Shown here piece after piece: positions 20,063 through 30,066 of a stretch of DNA of 64,000 nucleotides. Within the stretch, counting starts at the first letter, position 1, and each line of letters begins with the position of its first letter. The translations under genes were made by a program, and so were the position numbers. A model generated the notes under the pieces. That model was given only the letters and a program-made list of their open reading frames with translations. It searched no databases and was not told the DNA's origin. Source of the stretch: Pseudomonadota bacterium (lineage in GTDB: Bacteria > Pseudomonadota > Gammaproteobacteria > Pseudomonadales > Oceanobacteraceae); assembly GCA_030145845.1 (NCBI GenBank), contig JAIXHJ010000004.1, positions 62,001-126,000 of the forward strand. Direction: 5' to 3'.

Positions 20063-22284
20063 CCAATATGATCCGTCTGCATACCTTTCACGGCGGTATT
20101 CATCCGGCAGAAAACAAACACCAGTCCACTATCCGTCCCCTGGGCCGGGCGCCGCTGCCGGCGCAGCTGATTCTGCCCCTGGATCAGCACATCGGTGCCC
20201 CGGCCCGGCCATTGGTCGCTGCCGGCGACCACGTCCTCAAAGGCCAGATGATTGCCGATGCCGACGGTTTCGTCAGCGCACCGCTGCACGCACCGACCTC
20301 GGGCACCGTGACGGCCATCGAAACCCGGCCGGTGCCGCACGCTTCCGGACTGGAAGAGCCCTGCATCGTCATTGAGCCCGATGGCCGTGATGAATGGCTG
20401 GAACATCAGGGTCTGGCCGCCCAGCTCGGTGTCGACGATCTGCGCGATATCGAACCGCGCCAGCTGACGGCTCATATCCGCAACTGCGGCATCACCGGCA
20501 TGGGTGGTGCGGGCTTCCCCACCGCAGTGAAACTGAGCACCGGCCAGCAGCAGATTGATACCCTGATCCTGAATGGCGCTGAGTGTGAACCCTATATCAC
20601 TGCCGACGACATGCTGATGCGTGAACGTGCCGGTGACGTGGTACGTGGCGCCCAGATCCTGCTGCATATTGTCGGCGCCAGGCGCTGCCTGATCGGCGTT
20701 GAAGACAACAAACCGGAAGCCATTGCCGCACTGAATCAGGCGCTGGTGAATCTCAATGAGCAGCACCATATTGATGTTGTGACCATCCCCACCAAATACC
20801 CGTCCGGTGGTGAAAAGCAGCTGATCAGAATTCTCACCGGCGAAGAAGTACCGTCCGGCGGCATTCCTGCATCGCTGGGCATTGTCTGCCAGAACGTCGG
20901 CACCGCGGCGGCGGTGTGCCGCGCCGTCGATCATGGCGAGCCACTGATTTCGCGCATCACCACCCTCACCGGTGATGCCCTGCAGCAGCCTCAGAATCTG
21001 GAAGTCCTGATCGGTACCCCGGTCAGCCACCTGCTGCAACTGGCCGGCTATCAGCCACAGAAGAAAGAACGGGTGATTATGGGCGGGCCGATGATGGGCT
21101 TTGCCCTGCCACAGCTGGAACTGCCGGTAATCAAAACCAGCAACTGCCTGCTGGCGCCGACCGATCAGGAACTGCCGCCCAACGACATCGCCATGGCCTG
21201 CATACGCTGTGGTATGTGTGCCGAAGCCTGCCCCGCGGAACTGCTGCCGCAGCAGCTGTACTGGTTCAGCAAAAGCCAGGAATTCGACAAAGCCGAACAG
21301 CACAATATTTTCGACTGCATTGAATGTGGTGCCTGCTCCTACGTCTGCCCCAGCCATATTCCGCTGGTGCAGTATTACCGTTTTGCCAAAGGCGCCATCC
21401 GAGAAGAGCGTGCCGCCCAGGCCAAGGCCGAACGGGCCCGCCTGAGGTTTGAAGAGCGTCAGGCGCGCAAAGAGCGCGAAGAAGCGGAGAAAGAAGCCCG
21501 CCGCAAAGCCCGCGCTGAAGCGGCAGAAAAAGCTCAGCAGGAGAAAAAAGCCGCGGCTGCCGCTGACGCCGCCACGCCTGCTGCCGGCTCTCCGCCAGAC
21601 AGCGAAGCACTGGAAAAGCTGCAGAAAAAACTCGACGCCGCGCAGACCGCCAAAACCCGAACCCAGGAAAAACTGGCTGCCGCCAGAGCCGATGACAGCC
21701 TGACCGATAAAGTTCCGGCGCTGGAAGCCGCACTGGTAAAAACCCAGGACAAAATCAAAGAACTGGCGCAAGAAATCGCCGCGGCGAAAAAAGCGGCCAA
21801 AGCCGCACCGTCTGCAGAAGCGGCTGCCGGCGCCAGCGACAAGGGCGACCCGAACAGTCCGGAGCGCCTGAAACGCAAATGGGAAACCGCGCTGGCTCGT
21901 CTGGAAACCGCGCAGAAACGCCTTGAACAGGCAAAAGCCGACGGTTCAGATACGGTTACCGCTCTGCAGGACGGCATCGCCAAACAGCAGCTGCGCGTGG
22001 ATGAAGCCAGAAGCGCCTACGACGCCGCCATCAATGGCACTGCGCCGGCCAGCACAACGGTTTCAGCCGAAGAGATTGAAGCCCTGCAGAAGAAAATTCT
22101 CGCCCAGCAGGACCGTGTCCGTAAGATGCAGGAGCGTTATGACATGGCCCGTGCCGAAGGACTGGATACCGTGGACGCCCTCGCCGGCGGGGTAAAAAAA
22201 CAGCAGGACAAACTGCAACAACTGCAACAGGAACTGGCCGCGGCACAGAATCCGCTGGCCACCACTGACAACGAGGCGTCCTGA
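20059..22284 (+). CDS. rnfC: Ion-translocating oxidoreductase complex subunit C, with long repeat-bearing C-terminal tail
   Basis: A 741-residue peripheral subunit. The NADH/FMN-binding Complex1_51K-like core (about 130-350, [13 protein letters not shown]) is followed by a SLBB-type domain and two 4Fe-4S motifs ([24 protein letters not shown]). After about residue 450 the chain becomes a charged Ala/Lys/Glu-rich tail of nearly 290 residues, predicted coiled coil. It contains three imperfect units, each running 'LE..QK.LE.A.AD...T..AL..GI.K.Q'. Such tails occur in RsxC of gammaproteobacteria but differ in repeat number. It starts inside the rnfB stop (ATGA). Confidence 0.96.
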   Translation: MTNMIRLHTFHGGIHPAENKHQSTIRPLGRAPLPAQLILPLDQHIGAPARPLVAAGDHVLKGQMIADADGFVSAPLHAPTSGTVTAIETRPVPHASGLEEPCIVIEPDGRDEWLEHQGLAAQLGVDDLRDIEPRQLTAHIRNCGITGMGGAGFPTAVKLSTGQQQIDTLILNGAECEPYITADDMLMRERAGDVVRGAQILLHIVGARRCLIGVEDNKPEAIAALNQALVNLNEQHHIDVVTIPTKYPSGGEKQLIRILTGEEVPSGGIPASLGIVCQNVGTAAAVCRAVDHGEPLISRITTLTGDALQQPQNLEVLIGTPVSHLLQLAGYQPQKKERVIMGGPMMGFALPQLELPVIKTSNCLLAPTDQELPPNDIAMACIRCGMCAEACPAELLPQQLYWFSKSQEFDKAEQHNIFDCIECGACSYVCPSHIPLVQYYRFAKGAIREERAAQAKAERARLRFEERQARKEREEAEKEARRKARAEAAEKAQQEKKAAAAADAATPAAGSPPDSEALEKLQKKLDAAQTAKTRTQEKLAAARADDSLTDKVPALEAALVKTQDKIKELAQEIAAAKKAAKAAPSAEAAAGASDKGDPNSPERLKRKWETALARLETAQKRLEQAKADGSDTVTALQDGIAKQQLRVDEARSAYDAAINGTAPASTTVSAEEIEALQKKILAQQDRVRKMQERYDMARAEGLDTVDALAGGVKKQQDKLQQLQQELAAAQNPLATTDNEAS

Positions 22285-22286
22285 TT

Positions 22287-23336
22287 ATGGGTTTACTGAC
22301 CTTATCTTCCCCGCACACCCATGGCCCCAACAGCACCAGCAAGGTGATGGCCAACGTGGTGCTGGCCACCCTGCCGGGACTGGCGGTCATGACCTGGTTC
22401 TTCGGCTGGGGCAGCCTGATCAATGTGCTGTTTGCCTCGCTGGTGGCCCTGGCCAGTGAAGCGGCGGTGCTGCTGATCCGCAAACGTCCGGTCAGCTTCT
22501 TTCTGAAAGACAATTCGGCGCTGGTCACCGGGGTACTGCTGGGCCTTGCCCTGCCGCCGTTCGCGCCCTTCTGGGTCACACTGGTGGCCACCGCTTTCGC
22601 GGTCGTGTTTTCCAAGCAGATGTATGGCGGTATCGGTAACAACCCCTTCAATCCGGCCATGGTCGGTTATGCCCTGGTACTGGTGTCCTTTCCGGTACAG
22701 ATGACCACCGCCTGGGCGCTGTCGACCCAGATGTCCGGCAGCAGCATTCTCGGCTTCGGCGATACGCTGCAGGTCATTTTTGCCGGCCACAGTACGCTGG
22801 CCGATGCATACAGCGGTGCCACACCGCTGGATGCCTATAAGCACCTGATCGGCAAAAACACCGCCGATACCGTACTGGCAGAAGCCACCTTCAATGGCTG
22901 GCTCAACGGCGGCTGGGAATGGGTCAATATGGCCTTTCTCGCCGGCGGCCTGTATCTGCTGGCGCGGCGCATTATCACCTGGCAGATCCCGCTGGCCATG
23001 CTGCTGTCACTGAGCCTGTGTTCGCTGATCTTCGGCTGGGATGAAGACATGTATACGCCGCTGTCACTGCACCTGCTCAGCGGTGCGACCATGCTGGGCG
23101 CTTTCTTTATTGCCACCGATCCGGTGTCAGCCTCCACCACTCCCACCGGCAAACTGATTTACGGTGCCGGCACCGGTATTCTGCTGTATGTGATCCGCAC
23201 CTGGGGTTCCTATCCCGACGCGGTGGCCTTCTCAGTCCTGCTGATGAACTTTGCCGCGCCCTTTATTGATGCCTACACCCAGCCGCGCAGCTATGGCCAT
23301 CAGAAAGCCAGACGCGGCCTGCCGGAAAAGAACTGA
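22287..23336 (+). CDS. rnfD: Ion-translocating oxidoreductase complex subunit D
   Basis: A 349-residue membrane protein of the NqrB/RnfD family with about nine to ten helices. The covalent FMN site is the Thr in [10 protein letters not shown] (near residue 180). Other family marks are [14 protein letters not shown] and the late [22 protein letters not shown] segment. It forms the ion-translocating core together with RnfG, RnfA and RnfE. The gene is 2 bases after rnfC. Confidence 0.96.
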   Translation: MGLLTLSSPHTHGPNSTSKVMANVVLATLPGLAVMTWFFGWGSLINVLFASLVALASEAAVLLIRKRPVSFFLKDNSALVTGVLLGLALPPFAPFWVTLVATAFAVVFSKQMYGGIGNNPFNPAMVGYALVLVSFPVQMTTAWALSTQMSGSSILGFGDTLQVIFAGHSTLADAYSGATPLDAYKHLIGKNTADTVLAEATFNGWLNGGWEWVNMAFLAGGLYLLARRIITWQIPLAMLLSLSLCSLIFGWDEDMYTPLSLHLLSGATMLGAFFIATDPVSASTTPTGKLIYGAGTGILLYVIRTWGSYPDAVAFSVLLMNFAAPFIDAYTQPRSYGHQKARRGLPEKN

Positions 23337-23345
23337 GGACAGAGC

Positions 23346-24017
23346 ATGAACGATTTATTGGCCTCAATCCGTCGTAATGCCGTTGGCCTGGGGCTGTTTG
23401 CCCTGGTCACCGCCGGTGCCATCGCCGTCGCCCAGGTCACCACCGCGGACCGTATTGAACACAACATCCGTATGGCGCAGGCCCGTGCGCTGAACGAAAT
23501 TGTGCCCGCCGGTACCTACGACAACGATATTCTTAACGACACCATCCGCGTCGATCAACGCTTCAATCAGCAACTGCTGGGGCCACTGCAGGCCGGCGAT
23601 AAAATTTATCTGGCGCGCACCGCCGGAAAGGTCAATACCGTGATTCTGCCGGTCGTCGCCCCCGATGGTTACACCACCGCCATTAAACTGCTGGTGGGTA
23701 TTCATGCCGATGGCACACTCGCGGGCGTACGGGTGACTGAGCACCGCGAAACCCCGGGGCTGGGAGATAAAATTGATCTGAAAAAATCGGACTGGATTCT
23801 GGAATTTTCCGGTAAGAAACTGGATGACCTCGGTGAAGAAGCCTGGGCGGTTAAAAAAGACGGTGGTGTCTTTGACCAGTTTACCGGTGCCACCATCACG
23901 CCACGGGCGGTGGTCAAAGCCGTCAAACTGGCGCAGAAATTTTTCTATCATCATAAAGATGAATTACTGGATCAGCGGCTGGTAGAACCCCCGGCCGCTG
24001 ACACCGCAGGAGAATAA
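23346..24017 (+). CDS. rnfG: Ion-translocating oxidoreductase complex subunit G, FMN-binding
   Basis: A 223-residue protein with one N-terminal membrane helix (about 12-32) and a periplasmic FMN-binding domain. The covalent flavin attachment motif is TGAT in [17 protein letters not shown] near residue 182. ETPGLGDKI is also typical of the NqrC/RnfG family. It lies 9 bases after rnfD. Confidence 0.96.
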   Translation: MNDLLASIRRNAVGLGLFALVTAGAIAVAQVTTADRIEHNIRMAQARALNEIVPAGTYDNDILNDTIRVDQRFNQQLLGPLQAGDKIYLARTAGKVNTVILPVVAPDGYTTAIKLLVGIHADGTLAGVRVTEHRETPGLGDKIDLKKSDWILEFSGKKLDDLGEEAWAVKKDGGVFDQFTGATITPRAVVKAVKLAQKFFYHHKDELLDQRLVEPPAADTAGE

Positions 24018-24019
24018 CC

Positions 24020-24733
24020 ATGGCGACGAAATCATTACGCGAGATCAGCCTGGATGGTTTATGGAACAACAACCCGGCGCTGGTACAGCTGCTGGGCCTG
24101 TGCCCGCTGCTGGCAGTAACCGGCTCTGTCGTCAATGCACTCGGACTGGGGCTGGCCACCATGATGGTGCTGACCGGTTCAAACTTTTCCGTGTCACTGA
24201 TCCGCAATCACGTACCGGAGGCCGTACGTCTGCCGGCGTTTGTGATGATTATTGCGTCCTTCGTCACCGTCGCCGAACTGGTGATGCAGGCCTTTACCTA
24301 CGAACTGTATGAAGTACTGGGGATTTTTATTCCGCTGATCGTCACCAACTGTGCAATTCTCGGACGGGCAGATGCCTTTGCCTGTAAAAATCCGCTGCTG
24401 CCGTCGGTGCTTGATGGTTTTATGATGGCGCTGGGGTTCACTCTGGTGCTGGTGGTGCTGGGTGGCATGCGCGAAATTCTGGGTCAGGGCGTGATTTTTT
24501 CCAATATGCAGCTGCTGTTCGGCGCCGACGCCGTGCACTGGAAAATTGAGCTGGTAAAAGATTATCCGGATTTTCTGTTTGCTATCCTGCCACCCGGTGC
24601 ATTTATGGCGATGGGCATTCTGATTGCACTGAAGAATGTGATCGATGACCGTATGAAACAGAAAGCTGAAGCGAAGAAGGCGCCGGTCGAAGCCGGCAGC
24701 AAGCGGGTGCGGGTTACCGGGAAAATCAGCTGA
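24020..24733 (+). CDS. rnfE: Ion-translocating oxidoreductase complex subunit E
   Basis: A 237-residue paralogue of RnfA with six helices. Conserved segments are [21 protein letters not shown] and [19 protein letters not shown], carrying the cysteines that complete the membrane 2Fe-2S site with RnfA. The C-terminal tail is basic. Last gene of the operon: nth, which follows rsxE in enterics, is absent and the next gene is convergent. Confidence 0.96.
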   Translation: MATKSLREISLDGLWNNNPALVQLLGLCPLLAVTGSVVNALGLGLATMMVLTGSNFSVSLIRNHVPEAVRLPAFVMIIASFVTVAELVMQAFTYELYEVLGIFIPLIVTNCAILGRADAFACKNPLLPSVLDGFMMALGFTLVLVVLGGMREILGQGVIFSNMQLLFGADAVHWKIELVKDYPDFLFAILPPGAFMAMGILIALKNVIDDRMKQKAEAKKAPVEAGSKRVRVTGKIS

Positions 24734-24742
24734 TTTTCCCGG
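24717..24742. terminator. Perfect 26-bp palindrome over the rnfE stop codon
   Basis: CCGGGAAAATCAG and its exact reverse complement abut at 24717-24742, spanning the last codons and TGA stop of rnfE. Only 7 bases then remain before the convergent gene's stop. The RNA would fold into a long hairpin from either strand. It lacks a clean T-run, so its role as terminator is inferred from position between convergent genes. Confidence 0.5.
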
Positions 24743-24749
24743 CCCGGTA

Positions 24750-25517
24750 TTACATCAGATCAATACCGCACTGCAGATTTTCAAACCAGCCCAGAAACTC
24801 TTCCACCTTATCCTTACCGACAAATGGCCGGCCGTGCTGCGGCACAATGGCTTCAATATCCAGTCCGCGCACACGATTAACCCAGATACGGCAGGCTTTG
24901 TTGCTGGCCATGTAACGCTGGTGGAAGCCCTGCATCAGCGGAATATGCTGTTTCATATCCTCAACCGGCACATCGTCCTGACCCGGCGTCATCGCCGCGC
25001 CCACATCACCGGAAAACAGGATTTTGCTGATCGGATCGTAAAAATGGAAATTACCGACCGAATGCAGAAAATGTGCAGGCACCGCGGTAATCATGCCCTT
25101 GCCCAGACGGACTTTGGCACCTTCATCGGGAATTTCAACCAGGCGGTCAACCAGCGATTTATTCATCTTGCCGGAGACAAAGCTGGATACCAGATGCGGC
25201 AGGAAGCGGGTCCAGAGTTTGGAAGTCACCACCTTACAGTCACTGTGCATCAGCCAGCGTGGCAGCGAGGTAATGATGTCAGGGTCCTGGTGCGATGCGA
25301 ACACATATTTCAGCGACATATCGCGGCCCAGATGCTTGGACAGTTCAATCGACAGTGGCGTAAAAGTCAGCTCACCGCCCGGATCAAACAGGGCAGCCTC
25401 ACCGTGATCGACAATCATCAGCTGGTTGCTGGGAATACCCTCCCCTTCAACCAGCCCGGTAAAAAACAGTACGGCGTGGTCGCCGTCGTCATACAATTTA
25501 TTTACTTTCTGGCTCAT
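24750..25517 (-). CDS. MBL-fold protein of the oxygen-binding diiron (ODP) type
   Basis: A 255-residue cytoplasmic protein with the metallo-beta-lactamase fold. Metal-ligand segments are SHQDPDII (in place of HxHxDH, as in the flavodiiron/ODP branch), PAHFLHSVGNFHFYDP, LFSGDVGAA and PQHGRPF. The flavodoxin domain of full flavodiiron NO/O2 reductases is missing, so electrons would have to come from a partner. It is convergent with rnfE and followed upstream by a DUF2214 membrane protein gene on the same strand. A role in oxygen or NO sensing or detoxification is a family-based inference. Confidence 0.85.
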   Translation of the reverse strand: MSQKVNKLYDDGDHAVLFFTGLVEGEGIPSNQLMIVDHGEAALFDPGGELTFTPLSIELSKHLGRDMSLKYVFASHQDPDIITSLPRWLMHSDCKVVTSKLWTRFLPHLVSSFVSGKMNKSLVDRLVEIPDEGAKVRLGKGMITAVPAHFLHSVGNFHFYDPISKILFSGDVGAAMTPGQDDVPVEDMKQHIPLMQGFHQRYMASNKACRIWVNRVRGLDIEAIVPQHGRPFVGKDKVEEFLGWFENLQCGIDLM

Positions 25518-25576
25518 AACAATCTCTTGTCCGTCAGCGCATGACCTCTGGTCATACTCAGCATTACCGGTTCTGC

Positions 25577-26011
25577 TTACAGTCCGTATCCCATCGCCAT
25601 TAACACACCGAGGAAAGGCAGCACCATGAGTACCAGGACTTTCCCGCGCATGATCATGATGGCCGCACGCGGAACCCTTACCACGGTATCACCGGTCGCG
25701 CGTAAATGGCGCAGGAAGAAAACCGTCGGGTACAAAGTTGCCAGAATCGCTACGGCAAAGAGGGTCACTTTCAGGTGAAATACCGGATTTGACAGATAAA
25801 ATGAGGGTGATTTCCCCACCACCAGGGTAAGCAGCAGACCGCTTACCACAGCCAGTACACCCGTCAGCCAGTAAACAATATCAATACGGGCGATGCGGGC
25901 CAGCTTACGTTCAGTCAGTTCCGGTTTGACCAGAAAGTTTTCCAGCAATAACAGGGAAAACAGGCCAAGTATGCCAACAAAATGCAGGTATTTTACGATT
26001 ACGTAACTCAT
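25577..26011 (-). CDS. DUF2214 family membrane protein
   Basis: A 144-residue protein with four hydrophobic helices; the ATG at 26011 has GGGGAG upstream. Features are YLHFVGILGLFSLLLLENFLV at the start, HLKVTLFAVAILATLYPTVFFLR in the third helix and a short basic loop before the last helix. The conserved His near the N-terminus and in the third helix could bind heme or metal, but that is speculation. Same strand as the ODP gene 59 bases downstream. Function unknown. Confidence 0.75.
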   Translation of the reverse strand: MSYVIVKYLHFVGILGLFSLLLLENFLVKPELTERKLARIARIDIVYWLTGVLAVVSGLLLTLVVGKSPSFYLSNPVFHLKVTLFAVAILATLYPTVFFLRHLRATGDTVVRVPRAAIMIMRGKVLVLMVLPFLGVLMAMGYGL

Positions 26012-26199
26012 ACAGTACTCCCCGCTGTAACCGCGGTGTGATTGAAACCATATGAGCACCCCACCTGCTCACGAAGTTACTCTAACATGGTGTCTGGTGC
26101 AGACAAGGTAAGGCAGCCGTATAACTGATAGGAATTGCAGTAAAGACCTACGTGGATCAAGAAAGCAGGAAAAATCACGCCAGCGGGCTTGTCTGTCGT

Positions 26200-26622
26200 T
26201 CAGTTATGCCGGTGACAACAGCCATTGCGGCGGCACAGTAATTCCGCTGAAACCCGCGGCGCGATAACCGGCCCACGGATCAGTCCGGCCACCGGGTCCA
26301 CCGTAAAGATCACCCGCCGGTCTTCCTGTTTATCCCCACTGCCAGCGTCGGGACAGACGCCGGTCTGGTGATAGATAACTTCCACCTGAGTGGCCGATAT
26401 GCCGCGCAGTTCGTAATCCGAGATGGCGTAAGCCATATCCCAGCCGGGTTCTTCCGGCCACGCAACCATCGACATAATCGCCCCCGCAGTGCGGCTGCTC
26501 AGACGATCACCGGCAAAATCATATTCGGTATAGCGGGCAACCAGCCGTTCCGCCGGACTGACGGTTTCAGCCAGCGTCGGCTGGGCGAGAAAAAGCAAGG
26601 TAAGTAAGAAAGGTTTTATCAT
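26200..26622 (-). CDS. Small secreted protein of unknown function
   Basis: A 140-residue product with a clear signal peptide (MIKPFLLTLLFLAQPTLAE, cleavage after about 18). The mature part has no motif I recognise. It contains a single mid-chain Cys (TGVCPDAGSGD) and a Cys/His-rich C-terminal end (CRRNGCCHRHN), which might bind metal. Isolated on the minus strand between the DUF2214 gene and pykA. Confidence 0.65.
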   Translation of the reverse strand: MIKPFLLTLLFLAQPTLAETVSPAERLVARYTEYDFAGDRLSSRTAGAIMSMVAWPEEPGWDMAYAISDYELRGISATQVEVIYHQTGVCPDAGSGDKQEDRRVIFTVDPVAGLIRGPVIAPRVSAELLCRRNGCCHRHN

Positions 26623-26657
26623 GGTCAGCGATCCCTGCTGAATATCATAATCTGTGC

Positions 26658-26688
26658 GGCTTTCTGCTGCCGTAACGAGCAGAAAGCC
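26658..26688 (-). terminator. Hairpin downstream of pykA
   Basis: A perfect 11-bp stem GGCTTTCTGCT / AGCAGAAAGCC with a 9-base loop lies 50 bases past the pykA stop. There is no T-run on the minus strand, so it is either a weak terminator or an mRNA 3'-end stabiliser. Confidence 0.5.
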
Positions 26689-26738
26689 GGAGCATACGAT
26701 ACGGCGGATGACCGCCGCAATCGCATTTGTCCGTATGG

Positions 26739-28175
26739 TTAATCGACGCGGTAAATTTTCATGGTGTTGGTGCCGCCCTGGGCATTGAGATATTCGCCGC
26801 GGGTAATGACCACAATATCACCGCTGCCCAGTGCGCCACGTTCTTTCAGAACGGCAATGGCCGTCGGGTTAATGGCATCCGGTTCCATCTCATCGGCATG
26901 AAAATTCACCGGCTGCACGCCACGGTACAGAGCCACGCGGTTCTGGGTATCTTCACGGCGGGAAAACGCATAAATGGGCAGCGACGAACGCAGGCGCGAC
27001 ATCAGCCGTGGTGTGGCACCGGTTTCCGTCAGGGCAATAATCGCCTTGCAGCCGACAATATGATTGGCGGCGTACATCGCGGAAAACGCAATGGTTTCGT
27101 CAATGGCATGAAAATCTTCATACAGACGGTGTTTCGACCGTTTTGCCAGCGGATTTTTTTCTGCACCCATAATAATCCGCGCCATAGCCTCGACCGTTTC
27201 CACCGGATAATCGCCGGCGGCGGTTTCGGCTGACAGCATCACCGCATCGGTATAATCCAGCACCGCATTGGCCACGTCCGATACTTCCGCCCGGGTCGGC
27301 ATCGGGCTGCCGATCATGGATTCCATCATCTGCGTTGCAGTAATCACCGGCTTATTCAGCTGGCGGGAACGGGCAATAATCCGTTTCTGCACACCAACCA
27401 GCTCCGCATCACCGATTTCCACCGCCAGGTCGCCGCGGGCAACCATCACCGCATCGGAGGCCATAATAATTCCGTCCAGTGTCTGCTCATCCTGCACACA
27501 CTCAGCGCGCTCAATTTTTGCCACCAGACCGGCATGCCCGCCGGCCGCGGCCTGTAATTCCCGCGCCTCATTCATGTCCGCCGCATCGCGCGGAAAAGAC
27601 ACCGCCAGATAATCGAGATTCAGCTCAGCGGCCAGTCGGATATCTTCCTTATCTTTTTCGGTCAGCGCCTTGGCTGACAAACCGCCGCCCTGACGGTTAA
27701 TGCCTTTATTATTGGATAACCAGCCACCGACAATCACCTCGGTTACCAGCCGGTCGGCGTGTTTTTCCGTCACTTTCAGCTCAACACGGCCATCGTCCAG
27801 CAGCAGGATATCCCCCGGCTTGCCATCTTCGATCAGCTGTTTGTAATCAATACCGACTTCGTCTTTATTACCCTCTTCTGTCCCCAGCGAGGCATTCAGG
27901 GTGAACGTCTGGCCGCGGTCGAGAAACACTTTCTGCTCAGCAAAGCGGGCGATACGGATTTTCGGCCCCTGCAGATCGCCGAGAATGGCAACGAAGCGTC
28001 CGCATTTTTCGGCGGCACGGCGGATGCGTACCACACGGTCACGGTGGTCGTCCGCTTCGCCGTGGGAAAAGTTCAGACGGAACACATCTGCACCGGCCCG
28101 GATCAGCTTTTCAATGGTTTCATCTGTGCTGCTGGCAGGTCCGAGTGTCGCAACAATTTTGGTTCGTCTGAGCAT
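26739..28175 (-). CDS. pykA: Pyruvate kinase
   Basis: A 478-residue glycolytic enzyme converting phosphoenolpyruvate and ADP to pyruvate and ATP; E. coli PykA is 480. It starts [16 protein letters not shown] at the ATG at 28175, which is preceded by GGAGACG; open frame upstream is ignored. Signature segments: [34 protein letters not shown], the active-site region [20 protein letters not shown], and [20 protein letters not shown]. Close similarity to enteric PykA ([25 protein letters not shown]) favours pykA over pykF. A 172-base gap separates it from the cupin gene upstream. Confidence 0.96.
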   Translation of the reverse strand: MLRRTKIVATLGPASSTDETIEKLIRAGADVFRLNFSHGEADDHRDRVVRIRRAAEKCGRFVAILGDLQGPKIRIARFAEQKVFLDRGQTFTLNASLGTEEGNKDEVGIDYKQLIEDGKPGDILLLDDGRVELKVTEKHADRLVTEVIVGGWLSNNKGINRQGGGLSAKALTEKDKEDIRLAAELNLDYLAVSFPRDAADMNEARELQAAAGGHAGLVAKIERAECVQDEQTLDGIIMASDAVMVARGDLAVEIGDAELVGVQKRIIARSRQLNKPVITATQMMESMIGSPMPTRAEVSDVANAVLDYTDAVMLSAETAAGDYPVETVEAMARIIMGAEKNPLAKRSKHRLYEDFHAIDETIAFSAMYAANHIVGCKAIIALTETGATPRLMSRLRSSLPIYAFSRREDTQNRVALYRGVQPVNFHADEMEPDAINPTAIAVLKERGALGSGDIVVITRGEYLNAQGGTNTMKIYRVD

Positions 28176-28347
28176 TAACCGTCTCCAGAAAATTCGGCAG
28201 GAAAACCAAAAGATTACACCAGCGGCAGAGACCATGACACCGCCCGCTGCGGATATCATCCTGATCCCTGTTCAAAACACTATTGCCCCGCCGGGACAAT
28301 CCGCTCAGACGGGGTAAAACCCGGTAAAAATACGCAGGCAGCCGGTA

Positions 28348-28740
28348 TTACTGCGTAGCGGGTTTGTCATCCAGATCGCGGTATGCGCTGGCAGTGAAGC
28401 GCGGCGAACAGATGGCGAGAAAAATAAGATCGCCCTCCGCCGTATTAGCGATACGCTGACGTACCCCGGGCGGAATAATCACCACATCGCCACCGCTGAC
28501 GGTTTCAGTGATATCGTCCCCGATCTCAACCAGCCCGCTGCCGGCGAGAATCACATAACGCTCCGTCATGCCGTCCAGTGCATGCCAGCGGGTTGTCTCA
28601 CCCGGTGCCACCCGCGCCTGAGCCACAGAAACCTGCGGATCGGCGGCGCTGTTGGACAGCTCATTGATAAAACACCCTTCATCGAAGTAATACTCGGCTT
28701 CCTGACAGTAATTCAGGACCACTGCTTTGCTGTCGGCCAT
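28348..28740 (-). CDS. Single-domain cupin protein
   Basis: A 130-residue protein. The ATG at 28740 sits behind an excellent GGGGAGGAG ribosome binding site, better than the in-frame start 18 bases upstream. It is a double-stranded beta-helix: cupin motif 1 is [18 protein letters not shown] and motif 2 is [17 protein letters not shown]. Only some of the usual metal-binding His/Glu residues are evident, so catalytic activity is uncertain. Divergent from trhO. Confidence 0.85.
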   Translation of the reverse strand: MADSKAVVLNYCQEAEYYFDEGCFINELSNSAADPQVSVAQARVAPGETTRWHALDGMTERYVILAGSGLVEIGDDITETVSGGDVVIIPPGVRQRIANTAEGDLIFLAICSPRFTASAYRDLDDKPATQ

Positions 28741-28877
28741 CGCTCCTCCCCGGCGCATTCCCGCTTACCCGACTTCAGAACTCAGGTAATTTCCGTATAA
28801 TGCCGCCCCAGTTAACTGTTCAACCACCCCTCAACCACCCCGGCACCGGGCTTACGACCCGGCCAGCAGAGGATACT

Positions 28878-29867
28878 ATGACCGATACCCCCACCGTTGT
28901 CGTGTGCGCGATGTACAAGTTTGTCACACTGGATAACCACGAAGCACTGCGTCAGCCGTTGCTTGAAGAAATGCAGCGCCTGAATGTCAAAGGCACCCTG
29001 CTGCTGGCCCGCGAAGGCATTAACGGCACCGTGGCGGCCAGCCGCGAAGGCATTGATGCCCTGCTGAGCTGGCTGCGCCGTGATGAGCGCCTGCAGGACA
29101 TCAGCTATAAGGAATCGTTTGACAGCAGCAACCCCTTTTACCGTACCAAGGTCAAACTGAAACGTGAGATTGTGACCATGGGCGTGGAAGGCATCGACCC
29201 GCAGCGCGTGGTTGGCACCTACGTTAAACCAGCCGACTGGAACGCGCTGATCTCCGACCCGGACGTGGTACTGGTCGATACGCGAAACGATTACGAAGTG
29301 GATATCGGCACATTTAAGGGCGCACTCGACCCGAAGACCAAAACCTTCCGCGAATTCCCGCAGTATGTGAAAGACAACCTGGACCCGGGTAAAAACAAAA
29401 AAGTGGCGATGTTCTGCACCGGCGGCATCCGCTGTGAGAAGTCCACCGCCTACCTGAAAGAACAGGGTTTTGATGAGGTCTATCACCTGGAAGGCGGCAT
29501 CCTGAAATATCTGGAAGACGTGCCCGCCGAAGAATCCCTGTGGGAAGGCGAATGCTTTGTGTTCGACAACCGCGTGGCGGTGAACCATCAGCTGGAAAAA
29601 GGCAGGTACGACCAGTGTCATGCCTGCCGGCGGCCGATTACCGAAGACGACAAACAACACGCCCACTACGAACAGGGCGTCAGCTGCCACCAGTGTCACG
29701 ATGAATACAGCGACGAGCAGCGCCTGCGCTTCCGCGCCCGCGAACAGCAAATGCAGATTGCGCGCGAACGTGGCGAGACACACATTGGCGACGACCTGAC
29801 CAGCGTGATTGAAAAACGCCGCAAAGAAAAACAGGCCTTTAAAGACGCCCAGCGCAAGCGCGGCTGA
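28878..29867 (+). CDS. trhO: tRNA uridine(34) hydroxylase, rhodanese-related
   Basis: A 329-residue protein (YceA family) from the ATG at 28878, which has AGAGGA upstream. TrhO hydroxylates U34 of certain tRNAs, an oxygen-dependent route to 5-hydroxyuridine that precedes cmo5U formation. The N-terminal ferredoxin-like domain has the [15 protein letters not shown] motif. The rhodanese domain follows, with active-site Cys180 in [13 protein letters not shown]-terminal Cys/His region (CHACRRPI ... SCHQCH) probably binds zinc. Single gene, divergent from the cupin gene. Confidence 0.95.
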   Translation: MTDTPTVVVCAMYKFVTLDNHEALRQPLLEEMQRLNVKGTLLLAREGINGTVAASREGIDALLSWLRRDERLQDISYKESFDSSNPFYRTKVKLKREIVTMGVEGIDPQRVVGTYVKPADWNALISDPDVVLVDTRNDYEVDIGTFKGALDPKTKTFREFPQYVKDNLDPGKNKKVAMFCTGGIRCEKSTAYLKEQGFDEVYHLEGGILKYLEDVPAEESLWEGECFVFDNRVAVNHQLEKGRYDQCHACRRPITEDDKQHAHYEQGVSCHQCHDEYSDEQRLRFRAREQQMQIARERGETHIGDDLTSVIEKRRKEKQAFKDAQRKRG

Positions 29868-29878
29868 TCTGCCTGTAC

Positions 29879-29906
29879 AGCCGGCGGGCCGCCATGCCCG
29901 CCGGCT
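29879..29906 (+). terminator. Strong hairpin after trhO
   Basis: A perfect 11-bp GC-rich stem (AGCCGGCGGGC / GCCCGCCGGCT) with a 6-base loop starts 12 bases after the trhO stop. No T-run follows, so it may end transcription inefficiently or only shield the 3' end. Confidence 0.45.
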
Positions 29907-30066
29907 CCCGGCTGCTGCCGGTTTCTCCGGGATTTTCCCACCCTTACCGACATCCGTGGCCAGTGATGACGGCACAATGTGTTTCAGCCGTGTGCCCGGC
30001 TTTATTTCTGCGCCGACATCCTGTCTAATCAGTCAACTTTCACTTTTTTAAAACGCGGAGTCTTGC

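Noticed and set aside
19837..21771. 644-codon frame antisense to rnfB/rnfC
   Set aside because: Covers two certain Rnf genes; no recognisable protein content.
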